Shown here piece after piece: positions 37,195 to 47,033 of a stretch of 64,000 nt of DNA (position 1 is the first letter of the stretch; each line of letters starts with the position of its first letter). The translations under genes were made by a program, and so were the position numbers. The notes beneath the pieces were generated by a model. The model searched no databases, was not told where the DNA came from, and worked only from the letters and a program-made list of their open reading frames with translations. This DNA comes from Dinoroseobacter shibae DFL 12 = DSM 16493 (lineage in GTDB: Bacteria; Pseudomonadota; Alphaproteobacteria; Rhodobacterales; Rhodobacteraceae). The DNA is taken from NCBI RefSeq assembly GCF_000018145.1, contig NC_009952.1, positions 1,488,001 through 1,552,000 on the forward strand, written 5' to 3'.

Positions 37195-37809
37195 TCAGAC
37201 ACTCAGGGTCAGCGTCGCGTCGGTCCTCGATACGGAGATGGCATTCCCGGCCTCCCGCGCCAGTTCGGCCAGCAGGGGAAATTGCACCTGTGCGGGCCGG
37301 ACCCCGTCCCAGGGGCCGTTCTGTGTCAGCCCCTCCCACAAGGTCGCGTCATAGGCAAAACGCTCCGCGCTGCCCTCGAAGACCAGGCCGCGCGCGCCCA
37401 CATCCACCGCGCGGATGCGCCCGCCATAGGGCATCGCCGTCTCCAGGCATTGCAACGCCAGGAACCCGCGCTTGGCGGTCGACCGCAGCATGTCCTCCGG
37501 CTGCCAGTCGATCTGCAACCGGCTGCCCTGGTAGCTGCCATGGAGCGCACCGCGCAATTCCGCGCCCTTGATCATCTGGTTCTGCACCGCGTCGCCATAG
37601 GCGATCCGGAAAAACCGGATCCGGGCATTGGCGCTGGTGACGCTGTCTGCGATCAGGGTCATTTCCGGGCTTTCGGACGCCCCGGACATCTGCAAAAGCT
37701 CCAGACCATTGCCGATCGCGCCCAATGGGCTAATAAGATCGTGACAGATGCGAGATCCGATCAGCGCGCTCAGATCGCTGCGCGCCTGAGTCCCCCCAGG
37801 CTCATCCAT
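37195..37809 (-). CDS. chpT: ChpT-type histidine phosphotransferase
   Basis: A 204-residue protein with a DHp-like helix carrying the phospho-accepting His23 in SRICHDLISPLGAIGNGLEL and a degenerate HATPase-like C-terminal domain. In alphaproteobacteria ChpT passes phosphate from CckA to CtrA (and CpdR). In Rhodobacterales this pathway controls motility, gene transfer agents and quorum-dependent traits. The match to the family pattern CHDLxSPxxAIxNGxE is clear. It is convergent with proA (15 bp between stops) and divergent from the DUF3553 gene. Confidence 0.88.
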   Translation of the reverse strand: MDEPGGTQARSDLSALIGSRICHDLISPLGAIGNGLELLQMSGASESPEMTLIADSVTSANARIRFFRIAYGDAVQNQMIKGAELRGALHGSYQGSRLQIDWQPEDMLRSTAKRGFLALQCLETAMPYGGRIRAVDVGARGLVFEGSAERFAYDATLWEGLTQNGPWDGVRPAQVQFPLLAELAREAGNAISVSRTDATLTLSV

Positions 37810-37838
37810 AGCAACCTCCGTCGAAAGGACGTGCGGCC

Positions 37839-38024
37839 ATGTCTGAACTCAACGCCCTGCTGGAGCCCGGGATGTTCGTGCGCAACCCCGCCGAGCCGGA
37901 CTGGGGCATCGGACAGGTGCAGTCGAACATCGACAGCCGCATCACCGTGAATTTCGAGAACGAGGGAAAGGTGGTCCTCGACGGTCGGCGCGTCGCGCTG
38001 GATCGGCTTTTCGACATGGACTGA
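37839..38024 (+). CDS. DUF3553 small protein
   Basis: A 61-residue protein: LEPGMFVRNPAEPDWGIGQV, QSNIDSRITVNFENEGKVVL, ending RLFDMD. The layout (a Pro-rich start, GxGQVQS and VNFE.GK) matches DUF3553, which resembles the small SH3-like fold of CarD/UvrD-C-tail-type interaction domains. The function is unknown. It is divergent from chpT and stands alone, with an adequate GTCGAAAGGA leader. Confidence 0.85.
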   Translation: MSELNALLEPGMFVRNPAEPDWGIGQVQSNIDSRITVNFENEGKVVLDGRRVALDRLFDMD

Positions 38025-38144
38025 CGTTCCTTGAATGAGTGTACCAAAAAGCTAACAACAACCCTAGGTTGTGTCAACGAATGTCATGTCCCATGGACGA
38101 TGCGGATGACATGATGCCTGAACACGCCTTGCAGACAGCGGACC

Positions 38145-38921
38145 ATGTTGACCCACACGCCCCGATTTGACGTGAAACTCGCCACCACGGCAGAGGAATT
38201 GCGTGCGGCCCAGCGGTTGCGCTACGAGGTCTTCGTGGCCGAGCTGGGCGGTGGCGGGGACCTGGTGGATCACGACGCGCGGCTGGAAAGGGATGCGTTC
38301 GATCCGCTCTACGAGCATCTTCTTCTGCGCGATCTGGCGCGGCCTGCCGACGATTTATGCGGGGTGGTCGGGGTCTACCGGCTCTTGCGCGATGCGGCCC
38401 TGCCGGCGGGGCGAGCCTTTTATTCCGAGGGGGAGTACGATCTTGCGCCCCTGCGCGCCACGGGCCGCCGCCTGCTGGAGCTTGGGCGCTCCTGCGTTCA
38501 TGCCGATTACCGCGGCGGGCTGGCGATGATGGCACTCTGGGGCGGGCTGGCGGAATATGTCGAAGCCTACGGGATCGAGGTGCTCTTCGGCGTCGCCAGC
38601 TTCCATGGCACCGATCTCGACGCGTTGGCGGCGCCTCTGTCGCTGCTACACCACCGGCACATGGCGCCGAGGGACCTGCGCGTGCGGGCCCAGCCGGACC
38701 ATTTCCAGACCATGAACCTGATCCCCGAGGCCCAGCTCGACATCGTGGCGGCGAACCGTGCCATCCCGCCCCTGATCAAGGCCTACCTGCGGCTCGGCGG
38801 CGGGGTCGGGGAGGGCGCCTTCGTGGATCACGCCTTCAACACCACCGATGTCTGCCTGGTGATGGACACCACGCGCATGTCCGAGAAGCGCAAGGCATTT
38901 CACATCGCACGCGTGTCATGA
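38145..38921 (+). CDS. olsB: L-ornithine N(alpha)-acyltransferase
   Basis: A 258-residue acyltransferase that transfers a 3-hydroxyacyl chain from ACP to ornithine, the first step of ornithine-lipid synthesis. RFDVKLATTAEELRAAQRLR and YEVFVAELGG start the GNAT-like fold, and ELGRSCVHADYRGGLAMMAL and FGVASFHGTDLDALAAPLSL are OlsB blocks. It overlaps olsA by 4 bp (ATGA at 38918). In other alphaproteobacteria olsB is induced by phosphate limitation. The spacer upstream has TGTCA repeats and an ACAACC/GGTTGT dyad, but not a canonical Pho box. Confidence 0.92.
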   Translation: MLTHTPRFDVKLATTAEELRAAQRLRYEVFVAELGGGGDLVDHDARLERDAFDPLYEHLLLRDLARPADDLCGVVGVYRLLRDAALPAGRAFYSEGEYDLAPLRATGRRLLELGRSCVHADYRGGLAMMALWGGLAEYVEAYGIEVLFGVASFHGTDLDALAAPLSLLHHRHMAPRDLRVRAQPDHFQTMNLIPEAQLDIVAANRAIPPLIKAYLRLGGGVGEGAFVDHAFNTTDVCLVMDTTRMSEKRKAFHIARVS

Positions 38922-39763
38922 GCACCTGGTACGGCGACGCCCCGCCCTGCACGCCGCGGCGGCTCGGCGCGGGGGACTGGGCGCGGATCGGGCTGCGCGG
39001 TGTGCCCCTGGCGGTCGTGGTGTTCGGCGGGCTCGCGGTGCTCTTGCTCCTGCGTCTGGTCGAGCGCCCCCTCTGCGGGCCGGACCGCCCGGTGACGCCG
39101 CATGTCACCACCGCCGTGTGCCGTGCGGCGCTCTGGCTGATCGGGCTGAGCTACGGGGTGCGCGGGCGGCCCATGACCGGGCAGGGCGCGCAGGTCGCCA
39201 ACCATGCCAGCTGGCTCGACATCTTCGTGCTGAACGCGTGTCAGACCGTCTATTTCGTCTCAAAGGCCGAGGTCGCCCGCTGGCCCGGTATCGGCTGGCT
39301 GGCGCGAGCCACGGGCACGGTGTTCATCGCCCGCGACCGACGGGAGGCGCCGGCGCAAACCGCGCTCTTTCGCAACCGCACGCTTGCCGGGCATCGCCTG
39401 CTGTTCTTCCCCGAGGGCACGAGTTCGGACAGCCAGCGCATTCTACCTTTCAAACCAACGCTTTTCGCGGCGTTCTTCACCGACGGGCTGCGTGAAACCT
39501 GCGCCATCCAGCCGGTGACCGTGACCTACCACGCGCCCGCGGGGGCCGACCCGCGCGTCTATGGCTGGTGGGGCGATATGGAGTTCGGCGCGCATTTCCT
39601 GCAGGTGCTGGCGCTGCCGCGTCAGGGCCAAGTGGTGGTGCAATTCCACGATCCCATCGCGGTCTCGGAGGTAACCGACCGCAAGGCCCTCGCCCAACTC
39701 TGCGAAACCCGCATCCGCGAGGCGTTTCACGCAGAACTTTCAAACAACGCGATAACCTGCTGA
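38918..39763 (+). CDS. olsA: lyso-ornithine lipid O-acyltransferase
   Basis: A 281-residue PlsC-like acyltransferase, second step of ornithine-lipid synthesis. A membrane helix near residues 25-50 (VPLAVVVFGGLAVLLLLRLV) precedes the HX4D motif NHASWLDIF and the FPEGTSSDS motif. AC-type residues FIARDRRE lie between them. The start within the olsB stop shows a two-gene operon. The 3' end overlaps the convergent gluQ end by 37 bp. Confidence 0.92.
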   Translation: MSTWYGDAPPCTPRRLGAGDWARIGLRGVPLAVVVFGGLAVLLLLRLVERPLCGPDRPVTPHVTTAVCRAALWLIGLSYGVRGRPMTGQGAQVANHASWLDIFVLNACQTVYFVSKAEVARWPGIGWLARATGTVFIARDRREAPAQTALFRNRTLAGHRLLFFPEGTSSDSQRILPFKPTLFAAFFTDGLRETCAIQPVTVTYHAPAGADPRVYGWWGDMEFGAHFLQVLALPRQGQVVVQFHDPIAVSEVTDRKALAQLCETRIREAFHAELSNNAITC

Positions 39764-40590
39764 GGCGACAGCCCTTCCGCCCGATAGGCCGACAGCGCCC
39801 GCGCATCGTCGCGCTTGGCCAGCCGCTTGCCGGTCGCGTCGCGGATCAGGCGGTGATGGTGGTAGTCCGGGACCGGCAGCTCCAAGAGGGCCTGCAGCAC
39901 CACATGGATCGCGGTTGCCTCGAACAGGTCGCGCCCGCGCACCACATGGGTGATCCCTTGCGCGGCATCGTCCACCACCACCGACAGGTGATAGGAGGTC
40001 GCCATGTCCCGGCGGCACAAGACGACATCCCCCACATGGGACAGCAAGTTCTCCGGGGTCAAACCGACATATCCACCGTGCCCCTCAAGCCCCTGACCCG
40101 TCTCGCTAAAGCCCAACTCGCGCGCGCCGAGTGCGGCCAGCGCCGCCGCCATGTCCAGCCGCAGCACCGCACCCTCGGGCCGGGCGCCGCCCCGGTCCCG
40201 CCCGCGACAGGTGCCGGGATAGACCACGCCGTCCGGGCCCAGCAGCGGCGCGCCCTCCTGCGGGGCGCGCGCGGCCTCCTGGATGTCCCGGCGACTGCAG
40301 CTGCAGGGATAGAGCAAGCCGCAATCCCAGAGGACATCGAGCGCCGCGGCATAGGCTTCGGCCCGCTCGGACTGCCGCATCACCGGCTCCGGCCAATCCA
40401 GGCCCAGCCAGCGCAGATCCGCGTAGATCAGCGCCTCCCATTCCGGGCGCGCGCGGCTCGGATCGATATCTTCGATCCGAAGCAGGAAGGTGCCGCCCGC
40501 CGCCTGCGCCATCCGCCACGCCGTCAGGGCGGAGAAGCCGTGACCCAGATGAAGCGGCCCGGTGGGCGAAGGGGCGAAGCGGGTATTCAT
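39727..40590 (-). CDS. gluQ: glutamyl-Q tRNA(Asp) synthetase
   Basis: A 287-residue truncated class I synthetase (GluQRS) that attaches glutamate to queuosine 34 of tRNA-Asp. NTRFAPSPTGPLHLGHGFSA contains the HIGH-type motif. The zinc cysteines are in LYPCSCSRRD and YPGTC, and KRLAKRDDA replaces KMSKS. The anticodon-binding domain of GluRS is absent, which defines the family. The ATG at 40590 is preferred to a TTG at 40611. It is downstream of trmFO with a 39-bp gap on the same strand. Confidence 0.94.
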   Translation of the reverse strand: MNTRFAPSPTGPLHLGHGFSALTAWRMAQAAGGTFLLRIEDIDPSRARPEWEALIYADLRWLGLDWPEPVMRQSERAEAYAAALDVLWDCGLLYPCSCSRRDIQEAARAPQEGAPLLGPDGVVYPGTCRGRDRGGARPEGAVLRLDMAAALAALGARELGFSETGQGLEGHGGYVGLTPENLLSHVGDVVLCRRDMATSYHLSVVVDDAAQGITHVVRGRDLFEATAIHVVLQALLELPVPDYHHHRLIRDATGKRLAKRDDARALSAYRAEGLSPQQVIALFESSA

Positions 40591-40629
40591 CGAAGGATCA
40601 ATGGGTTGCAACGCGACCTTGACGCCCGA

Positions 40630-41988
40630 TCACTCCGCCGCCAGCGCCGTCTGCCCCAGCCAGCCCTGCCAGGCGGCCTTGGCGCGGTCGGTATAGCCCT
40701 TGTAGCGTTCCTTGCGGCCCCGCCGCCCGCCGCGCACCCCGTCGAGCGGCGGGAAAAGCCCGAAATTGACATTCATCGGCTGGAAGGTCTTAGCCTCCGC
40801 GCCCCCGGTGATGTGATGGATCAGGGCGCCCATGGCGGTCTCCTGCGGCGGGCTGGCCAGCGGCGTGCCGAGGATCTCGGCGGCAGCCATCCGCCCCGCC
40901 AAGAGCCCCATCGCCGCACTCTCCACATAACCCTCGACTCCGGTGATCTGCCCCGCAAAACGCAGGTTGGGCCGCGAGTGCAGCCGCATCTGGTCATCGA
41001 GCAAGGTGGGCGCGTTGATGAACGTATTGCGGTGAATGCCGCCCAGCCGGGCAAACCGGGCCTCCTCCAGCCCCGGGATCATGCGCAGGACTTCTTTCTG
41101 CGCGCCGTACTTCATCTTGGTCTGGAAACCCACGATATTATAAAGGGTTCCCAGGGCGTTATCCCGGCGAAGTTGAACTACGGCATGGGCCTTGACGTCG
41201 GGCTGGTGCGGGTTGGTCAGGCCCACGGGTTTCATCGGCCCGTGGCGCAATGTCTCCCGCCCGCGTTCGGCCATCACCTCGATCGGCAGGCAGCCGTCGA
41301 AATAACCGGCGGTCTCGCCCGGTTTGAACTCGGTTTTCTCCGCGGCCAGCAGCGCGTCGATGAATGCCTCGTACTGGTCGCGATCCATGGGGCAGTTGAG
41401 GTACGCGGTGCGCTCTTCCTCGGTCTCGCCCTTGTCGTAACGCGACTGCATCCAGGCCTTGGTCATGTCGATACTGTCGAAATACAGGATCGGTGCGATG
41501 GCGTCGAAAAACGCCAGGCTTTCCTGCCCGGTCTCGGCGGCGATCGCCTCGGCCAGCGCGCCGGAGGTCAGCGGACCGGTGGCTATGATCCACTTGCCCT
41601 CCGCGGGAAGCGACGTGATTTCAGTGCCTTCCACGCGGATGTTCGGGTGCTCGTGGAGCCGTGCGGTCACCGACTCCGCGAAAGGCTCCCGGTCCACGGC
41701 GAGCGCCCCGCCGGCCGGGAGCGCATGGGCATCGGCCATCTCCATGATCAGCCCACCCGCGGCGCGCATCTCCCAATGCAGCAGGCCCACCGCGTTCTGC
41801 TCGTCATCGTCGGAGCGGAAGGAGTTCGAACAGACCATCTCGGCCAGGTGACCGGTCTTGTGGGCGAAGGTGCCGACCTTGGGGCGCATCTCGTGGATCA
41901 CCACGGACACGCCCATCTGCGCGGCCTGCCAGGCGGCCTCGGATCCGGCCATGCCGCCGCCAACGATATGCAGGGTCTCGGTCATCAC
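40630..41988 (-). CDS. trmFO: methylenetetrahydrofolate-dependent tRNA (uracil-54-C5)-methyltransferase
   Basis: A 452-residue FAD protein that forms ribothymidine 54 using methylene-THF. The FAD motif is [20 protein letters not shown] at the N-terminus. [40 protein letters not shown] and [20 protein letters not shown] are TrmFO blocks, and the C-terminus has [14 protein letters not shown] and the basic [14 protein letters not shown]. Length is normal. It lies between gyrA and gluQ on the same strand. Confidence 0.96.
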   Translation of the reverse strand: MMTETLHIVGGGMAGSEAAWQAAQMGVSVVIHEMRPKVGTFAHKTGHLAEMVCSNSFRSDDDEQNAVGLLHWEMRAAGGLIMEMADAHALPAGGALAVDREPFAESVTARLHEHPNIRVEGTEITSLPAEGKWIIATGPLTSGALAEAIAAETGQESLAFFDAIAPILYFDSIDMTKAWMQSRYDKGETEEERTAYLNCPMDRDQYEAFIDALLAAEKTEFKPGETAGYFDGCLPIEVMAERGRETLRHGPMKPVGLTNPHQPDVKAHAVVQLRRDNALGTLYNIVGFQTKMKYGAQKEVLRMIPGLEEARFARLGGIHRNTFINAPTLLDDQMRLHSRPNLRFAGQITGVEGYVESAAMGLLAGRMAAAEILGTPLASPPQETAMGALIHHITGGAEAKTFQPMNVNFGLFPPLDGVRGGRRGRKERYKGYTDRAKAAWQGWLGQTALAAE

Positions 41989-42081
41989 GGTATCCTCCTG
42001 ATCCAGCGGAAAAGCCTGTCGGCTTTGTTCTTTTTACCGGGCGCCTGCATCTGCCCCGAGCCCCGGGGCCCGACCGGGGGA

Positions 42082-42102
42082 ACGGAGCCCGTCGGGCTCC
42101 GT
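42082..42102. repeat. 10-bp inverted repeat between gyrA and trmFO
   Basis: ACGGAGCCCG and CGGGCTCCGT are perfect inverted repeats around a single T, about 50 bp downstream of the gyrA stop on the minus strand. A weaker pair, CCGGTC/GACCGG, lies at 42120-42143. Neither has a T-tract, so these are RNA hairpins or weak terminators at best. Confidence 0.4.
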
Positions 42103-42152
42103 CTATCACCTGTTTCGGGCCGGTCTGTCCAGCCCCGGACCGGTTGGTGGCC

Positions 42153-44894
42153 TCAGCCCGCCTCGGGGGCCGGGTCGTCGCCATCCGCTTCACCTCGGTC
42201 GGCGATATAGGCCACCGAGACCACCTGTTCCCCGGGCGCGGTGTTGAACACCTTGACGCCTCCGGCGGCGCGGGAGCGGAAGCTGATGCCATCCACGGGA
42301 CAGCGGATCGACTGGCCGGTGGAGGTGGCCAGCATGATCTGGTCATCGATCTCCACCGGGAAGCACGCCACCAGCGGGCCGCCCCGCATCGCCTTGTCCA
42401 TGGCCGTCACCCCCTGGCCGCCCCGGCCACGCACCGGGTAGTCGTGGGACGAGCTGATCTTGCCGGTGCCGCCCTCGGTGATGGTCAGGATCAGGTCCTC
42501 GGCCGCCGACATCTCGGCATAGCGCTCGGGGCTCAGCTGCCCGGCTTCGACGGTGTCCTCGTCCTCGCTCTCGGCCTCCTCGGAGAGCCCGGCCACGGCG
42601 CGGCGCATTTTCAGGTAAGCGGCGCGCTCCTGCGGGTCGGCGACGAAATGCCGGATCACGGCCATCGACACCACCCGGTCGCCCTCGGCCAGCCGCACGC
42701 CGCGCACGCCGGTCGAATCGCGGCCCTTGAAGACCCGCACATCCGTGGTCCGGAAGCGGATCGCGCGGCCCAGGGCCGTGACCAGCATCACGTCGTCCTC
42801 CTCGGAACAGATCCGCGCCTTCACCAGGCTGACGCCCTCGGGCAGTTTCATGGCGATCTTGCCGTTGCGCATGACATTGGTGAAATCGCTCAGCGCGTTG
42901 CGCCGCACGTCGCCCGCCGAGGTGGCGAAGACGATCTGCAGGTCGGCCCAGTCTTCCTCGGCCCGGTCCACAGGCATGATCGCCGCGATGGAGGTGCCGG
43001 GGTCGATCGGCAGCACGTTGACTAGCGCCTTGCCACGCGCGTTGCGCCCCCCCGAAGGCAGGCGCCAGGTCTTGAGCTTGTAGACCATCCCGTCCGTGGT
43101 GAAGACCAGAAGCGGCGTGTGGGTGTTGGCCACGAAGAGGGTCGTGACCACGTCGTCTTCCTTGGTGGCCATGCCCGCCAGGCCCTTGCCGCCGCGCCGT
43201 TGGGCACGGAATTCGACCAGTGGGGTGCGCTTGATATAGCCGCCGGAGGTGACGGTGACGACCATGTCCTCCCGCTCGATCAGGTCCTCGTCCTCCATGT
43301 CGCCGGACCAGTCGGTGATCTCCGTGCGGCGGGGGACGGCGAATTGATCCTTCACCTCGCGCAGCTCGTCCGAGATGATCGCCATGATCCGGGAGCGCGA
43401 GCGCAGGATGTCGAGGTATTCCTGGATCTTCGCGGCGAGCTCCTGCAGCTCGTCAGTCACCTCCTTGACGCCGATCTGGGTCAGGCGCTGCAGCCGCAGA
43501 TCGAGGATCGCGCGGGCCTGGGTTTCCGACAGGTTGTAGGTGCCGTCCTCGTTCATCGTGTGGGTCGGGTCGTCGATCAGCCGGATGTAATCGGCGATGT
43601 CGGCGGCGGGCCAGCGCCGGGTCATCAGCTTCTCGCGCGCCTCGGCGGCGTCGGCGGAGGCGCGGATGGTGGCCACCACCTCGTCCACGTTCGAAACCGC
43701 CACCGCCAGACCGCAGAGCACATGGGACCGCTCGCGCGCCTTGCGCAGGTCATAGGCCGTGCGACGCGCGACAACTTCCTCGCGGAAGGATATGAAACTG
43801 CTCAGGAAATCCTTGAGCGTCAGCTGCTCGGGCCGGCCGCCGTTCAGCGCCAGCATGTTGCAGCCGAAAGAGGTCTGCATCGGGGTGAAGCGGTAGAGCT
43901 GGTTCAGCACCACCTCGGGGGTGGCGTCGCGTTTCAGCTCGATCACCACGCGGACGCCGACCCGGTCGCTCTCGTCCTGCACATGGGCGATGCCTTCGAT
44001 CCGCTTCTCGCGCACCAGTTCGGCGATCTTCTCGATCATGGAGGACTTGTTGACCTGGTAGGGGATCTCGTCGAGCACGATGGCGTAGCGGTCCTTGCGC
44101 AGCTCCTCGATCCGGGTCTTGGCGCGGATGATGACCGAGCCGCGGCCTTCGAGATAGGCCTTGCGCGCGCCACCCCGGCCGAGGATCTGCCCGCCCGTGG
44201 GGAAATCCGGGGCGGGGATGTATTGCATCAGGTCCTCGACCTCGAGATCCGGGGTCTCGATCAGCGCGAGCGTGGCGTCGATCACCTCGCCCAGGTTATG
44301 GGGCGGAATGTTGGTCGCCATGCCCACGGCGATGCCGCCCGCGCCATTGACCAGCATGTTCGGAAACCGCGCCGGAAGGACCGTGGGCTCGCGATCCTTG
44401 CCATCATAATTGTCTTGAAAATCAACGGTCTCCTTCTCGATATCCGCGAGAAGCGCCGCCGCCGGTTTGTCCATCCGCACCTCGGTGTAGCGCATGGCGG
44501 CGGGGTTGTCGCCGTCCATGGAGCCGAAGTTGCCTTGCCCGTCCAGAAGCGGCAGGGACATGGAGAAATCCTGTGCCATCCGCACCAGGGCGTCATAGAT
44601 CGCGGAATCGCCGTGCGGGTGGTACTTGCCCATCACATCGCCCACGGGGCGGGCGGATTTGCGATAGGCCTTCTCGTGGGTGTTGCCGGTCTCGTGCATG
44701 GCGTAGAGGATCCGCCGATGCACCGGTTTCAACCCGTCGCGGAGGTCCGGAATCGCCCGGCTCACGATCACGCTCATGGCGTAATCGAGATAGGAGCTCT
44801 TCATCTCTTCGGCGATCGAGATGGTTTCCTGTATCCGACCGCCGCCGGGCGGAGTTTCGTCTGTGTTTTCAGGGGGTTCCGGGGTATCGGTCAC
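42153..44894 (-). CDS. gyrA: DNA gyrase subunit A
   Basis: A 913-residue breakage-reunion subunit of gyrase. The active-site Tyr136 is in AAMRYTEVR, and the quinolone-resistance region [17 protein letters not shown] has Ser97 and Asp101 at the positions of E. coli Ser83 and Asp87, the quinolone-sensitive residues. The C-terminal beta-pinwheel carries the GyrA-box [10 protein letters not shown] that identifies gyrase rather than topoisomerase IV. The tail is acidic ([15 protein letters not shown]). It is divergent from usg across a 190-bp AT-richer spacer. Confidence 0.98.
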   Translation of the reverse strand: MTDTPEPPENTDETPPGGGRIQETISIAEEMKSSYLDYAMSVIVSRAIPDLRDGLKPVHRRILYAMHETGNTHEKAYRKSARPVGDVMGKYHPHGDSAIYDALVRMAQDFSMSLPLLDGQGNFGSMDGDNPAAMRYTEVRMDKPAAALLADIEKETVDFQDNYDGKDREPTVLPARFPNMLVNGAGGIAVGMATNIPPHNLGEVIDATLALIETPDLEVEDLMQYIPAPDFPTGGQILGRGGARKAYLEGRGSVIIRAKTRIEELRKDRYAIVLDEIPYQVNKSSMIEKIAELVREKRIEGIAHVQDESDRVGVRVVIELKRDATPEVVLNQLYRFTPMQTSFGCNMLALNGGRPEQLTLKDFLSSFISFREEVVARRTAYDLRKARERSHVLCGLAVAVSNVDEVVATIRASADAAEAREKLMTRRWPAADIADYIRLIDDPTHTMNEDGTYNLSETQARAILDLRLQRLTQIGVKEVTDELQELAAKIQEYLDILRSRSRIMAIISDELREVKDQFAVPRRTEITDWSGDMEDEDLIEREDMVVTVTSGGYIKRTPLVEFRAQRRGGKGLAGMATKEDDVVTTLFVANTHTPLLVFTTDGMVYKLKTWRLPSGGRNARGKALVNVLPIDPGTSIAAIMPVDRAEEDWADLQIVFATSAGDVRRNALSDFTNVMRNGKIAMKLPEGVSLVKARICSEEDDVMLVTALGRAIRFRTTDVRVFKGRDSTGVRGVRLAEGDRVVSMAVIRHFVADPQERAAYLKMRRAVAGLSEEAESEDEDTVEAGQLSPERYAEMSAAEDLILTITEGGTGKISSSHDYPVRGRGGQGVTAMDKAMRGGPLVACFPVEIDDQIMLATSTGQSIRCPVDGISFRSRAAGGVKVFNTAPGEQVVSVAYIADRGEADGDDPAPEAG

Positions 44895-44962
44895 GAGGGC
44901 AGGCGTCCTTTACAAGGTGCACAATATTTAGTTGTCGAAAGTATAACAGAACCTTCATCTTG

Positions 44963-44977
44963 CGCACAAGTTGTGCG
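44963..44977. promoter_or_regulatory. inverted repeat in the gyrA-usg divergent spacer
   Basis: CGCACAA and TTGTGCG are perfect 7-bp arms around one base, 69 bp upstream of gyrA and 109 bp upstream of usg, inside the AT-rich promoter region. It is not an alphaproteobacterial LexA box (GAAC-N7-GAAC type). It could be an operator for either gene. Confidence 0.4.
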
Positions 44978-45085
44978 TTTTGCCTGTAAGCAGCCTCGGG
45001 CGGTGAGTGCTAACATACTGTTCTTATTGATTTATTATTTTTTCTATGGCGAGATGGTCTCACGGCACTCAGAATGGAGATCTTG

Positions 45086-45355
45086 ATGAAGGCAAGTGAG
45101 ACCGAATTGATGCTTCGCGGCTACGGGCTGACCACGGCGGAGATGTTCTACAGGATGCCCGATCACCCCAGTGTTCTCAACACGTTCATCTGGCAGGATT
45201 ACGATCTGGCACCGGATTATCCGCGGCTCTTCAAGTTCATCGAATTCTGGCAGGACGAGATCGAAGGCGCGCTGCATTCGGTCCGGTTCGCGCATCGCAA
45301 ACAGATCTCGCCGGGCGACTGGCGGCATGTCACCCACGAGGTCACGCTGCACTGA
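45086..45355 (+). CDS. Usg family protein
   Basis: An 89-residue soluble protein from the ATG at 45086, preceded by GGAG, reading MKASETELMLRGYGLTTAEM, then FYRMPDHPSVLNTFIWQDYD and WRHVTHEVTLH. This is the Usg family, small conserved alphaproteobacterial proteins of unknown function named for a position near trp genes in some species. An in-frame ATG four codons earlier (45074) is possible. It stands alone, divergent from gyrA. Confidence 0.85.
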   Translation: MKASETELMLRGYGLTTAEMFYRMPDHPSVLNTFIWQDYDLAPDYPRLFKFIEFWQDEIEGALHSVRFAHRKQISPGDWRHVTHEVTLH

Positions 45356-45482
45356 AATCGCCCCGACCGGGCGCTGTCCGACCGCGTCGGATCGCTGTCG
45401 GACAGGTGTCGGCCATGTGTCGGGCACCTTCGCACGGTGGTGCAAGGATCCGGTAACGTCTCCGGCGGCTGTGGCGCGGCGG

Positions 45483-45950
45483 TCAGGCCCGGCGCGCGCG
45501 CAGCAGCGCGAGCGCCCAGAGCCCGGCGAGGCCGAGGCTCAGCACCACGTTCCAGCTGGCCATGGACAGGCCGAGCATTTGCCAGGCGACCTCGTCGCAG
45601 CGCACCAGCGGCGCCTCCATGATCTGTGCGAGCAATTCGTCCGGGCTCAGCCCGCCGATCTCGCCCGAGGAACAGGTGGAGGGGCCTTCCCACCAGCCGC
45701 GCTCCACGCCTGTGTGATAGCCGCCGATCCCGGCGGTGGCGAGCGCACCGCCCAGGCCCAGCCAGGCTGCCAGCGGTGTGACCAAAGCCAGCCCGCCCGC
45801 GGCCACGGCCAGCGCATGGGGCCAGCGTTGCCAGACGCACATCGCGCAGGGCGCCAGCCCGCCGAGATACTGGAACCCCCAGGCCGCGAGCAGCAGCGCC
45901 AGCGACCCACCAGCGGCGAGAACGGCAAGGGTGCGGGGATTATCGAGCAT
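45483..45950 (-). CDS. dsbB: disulfide bond formation protein B
   Basis: A 155-residue inner-membrane protein with four helices. The first periplasmic redox pair is in LAPCAMCVWQRWPHAL and the second pair is the two cysteines in STCSSGEIGG and PLVRCDEV, the DsbB arrangement that reoxidises DsbA using quinone. The ATG at 45950 starts the family N-terminus, and a longer open frame upstream has no hydrophobic or family character. It is 79 bp downstream of the exoD gene on the same strand. Confidence 0.9.
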   Translation of the reverse strand: MLDNPRTLAVLAAGGSLALLLAAWGFQYLGGLAPCAMCVWQRWPHALAVAAGGLALVTPLAAWLGLGGALATAGIGGYHTGVERGWWEGPSTCSSGEIGGLSPDELLAQIMEAPLVRCDEVAWQMLGLSMASWNVVLSLGLAGLWALALLRARRA

Positions 45951-46028
45951 CGGAACCTCGGACAGGCGCGGACGGGGCCGCGAAATGGGCGTTGTCCCAG
46001 AATGGGACAAGACGGGCGCGGAACGCAA

Positions 46029-46640
46029 TCACAGGCCGATCCATGACGTGAGCAAGCTGATCAGGGTCGCTCCGGCCACGATCAGCGCCCCGATCCAGGC
46101 TGTGCCCAGGAGCGTGCCCAGGATGACGAGGATCCCGTCCCGCTGCAACAGGCCCATGGCGATGATGACGACCGCGAAGCCGGGCACGGTGTTGGTCGAC
46201 GGCAGCGGCACCAGGATCGACGCGCTGAACAGGACCAGCGCCAGCCCGACGATGCGGTCGGCGGGCCCATGGGTCAGGGCGGCAAGACGGGGGCGGCTGA
46301 CGGCCTCGATCCGGTGCAGCCAAGGCTCCGCGCGCGCCGCAAGGCGCGACAGCGCCTCGGTCTGAACCTCGCGCGTGCTCAGGCGCTCGGGCAGCCAGGG
46401 GGTCTGCCGTCCGAACAGGATCTGGGCGGAGACGAACATCAGCGGCAGGGCGACGATCTGCGGAATGCCGTAGAGAAAGGGGATGCAGCAGGGCAGGGCG
46501 AGGATCAACAGGAACAGGCCGAACGCCCGTTCGTGAAGCTGCGACATGACCCAGCCCAGCGACACGGAGGGGCCGTTCGCATCCGCCGCCAACTGGTGCA
46601 GGCGGTGGGATATCGCGAAATGCTCGGGCGATGATGGCAT
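46029..46640 (-). CDS. ExoD family membrane protein
   Basis: A 203-residue membrane protein of the ExoD family, named for exopolysaccharide and alkaline-growth phenotypes in Sinorhizobium. LILALPCCIPFLYGIPQIVA and PLMFVSAQILFGRQTPWLPE are the conserved block with its Pro-rich helices, and three or four more membrane helices fill residues 120-203. The ATG at 46640 gives the usual N-terminus. It probably shares a transcript with dsbB. Confidence 0.85.
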   Translation of the reverse strand: MPSSPEHFAISHRLHQLAADANGPSVSLGWVMSQLHERAFGLFLLILALPCCIPFLYGIPQIVALPLMFVSAQILFGRQTPWLPERLSTREVQTEALSRLAARAEPWLHRIEAVSRPRLAALTHGPADRIVGLALVLFSASILVPLPSTNTVPGFAVVIIAMGLLQRDGILVILGTLLGTAWIGALIVAGATLISLLTSWIGL

Positions 46641-47033
46641 TATCGAGGCTCCCGCGTCGGTCGCGCGCCGCAGAGCGCATCGGGGGCGGAGGGACGCCAG
46701 CAAGCGCATCTCTCGGTGGTCGGCAGCGGCATGCCCGGCACGCGCGGGAAAGACCGCGCCTGCGATGAGGGGCACGCAGGCCGGGGCGCGTGGCGAGGCG
46801 GGGTCGGGCCGACACCCCAGTCATGCAGTTTCCGGATCATGCTTGCCTCGATGACTTTGCGCCCCATGCACCATGCGCGCGGCGCGCGGTCAATCCCCTG
46901 GCCGGGCACAGGGGGCATCAAACATCTGGCACTTTGGACAGGGCGCGTTAGAGTTTGCCCAAGGCGATGCACGGCACCAAGAACCGGCGCGCGCCCGGGA
47001 TATCGCGATCATTCGTTCCAGGGAGGGAACACC
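46641..47033. other. spacer upstream of dctP operon, no gene seen
   Basis: A 393-bp spacer between divergent exoD and dctP. I see no convincing coding region or RNA gene. It presumably holds both promoters. GGGAGGG immediately before 47034 is the dctP ribosome-binding site. Confidence 0.5.

Noticed and set aside
39568-42210. 880-codon plus-strand open frame opposite gluQ and trmFO
   Set aside because: Both underlying genes have full family motifs. The long frame has no recognisable domain.
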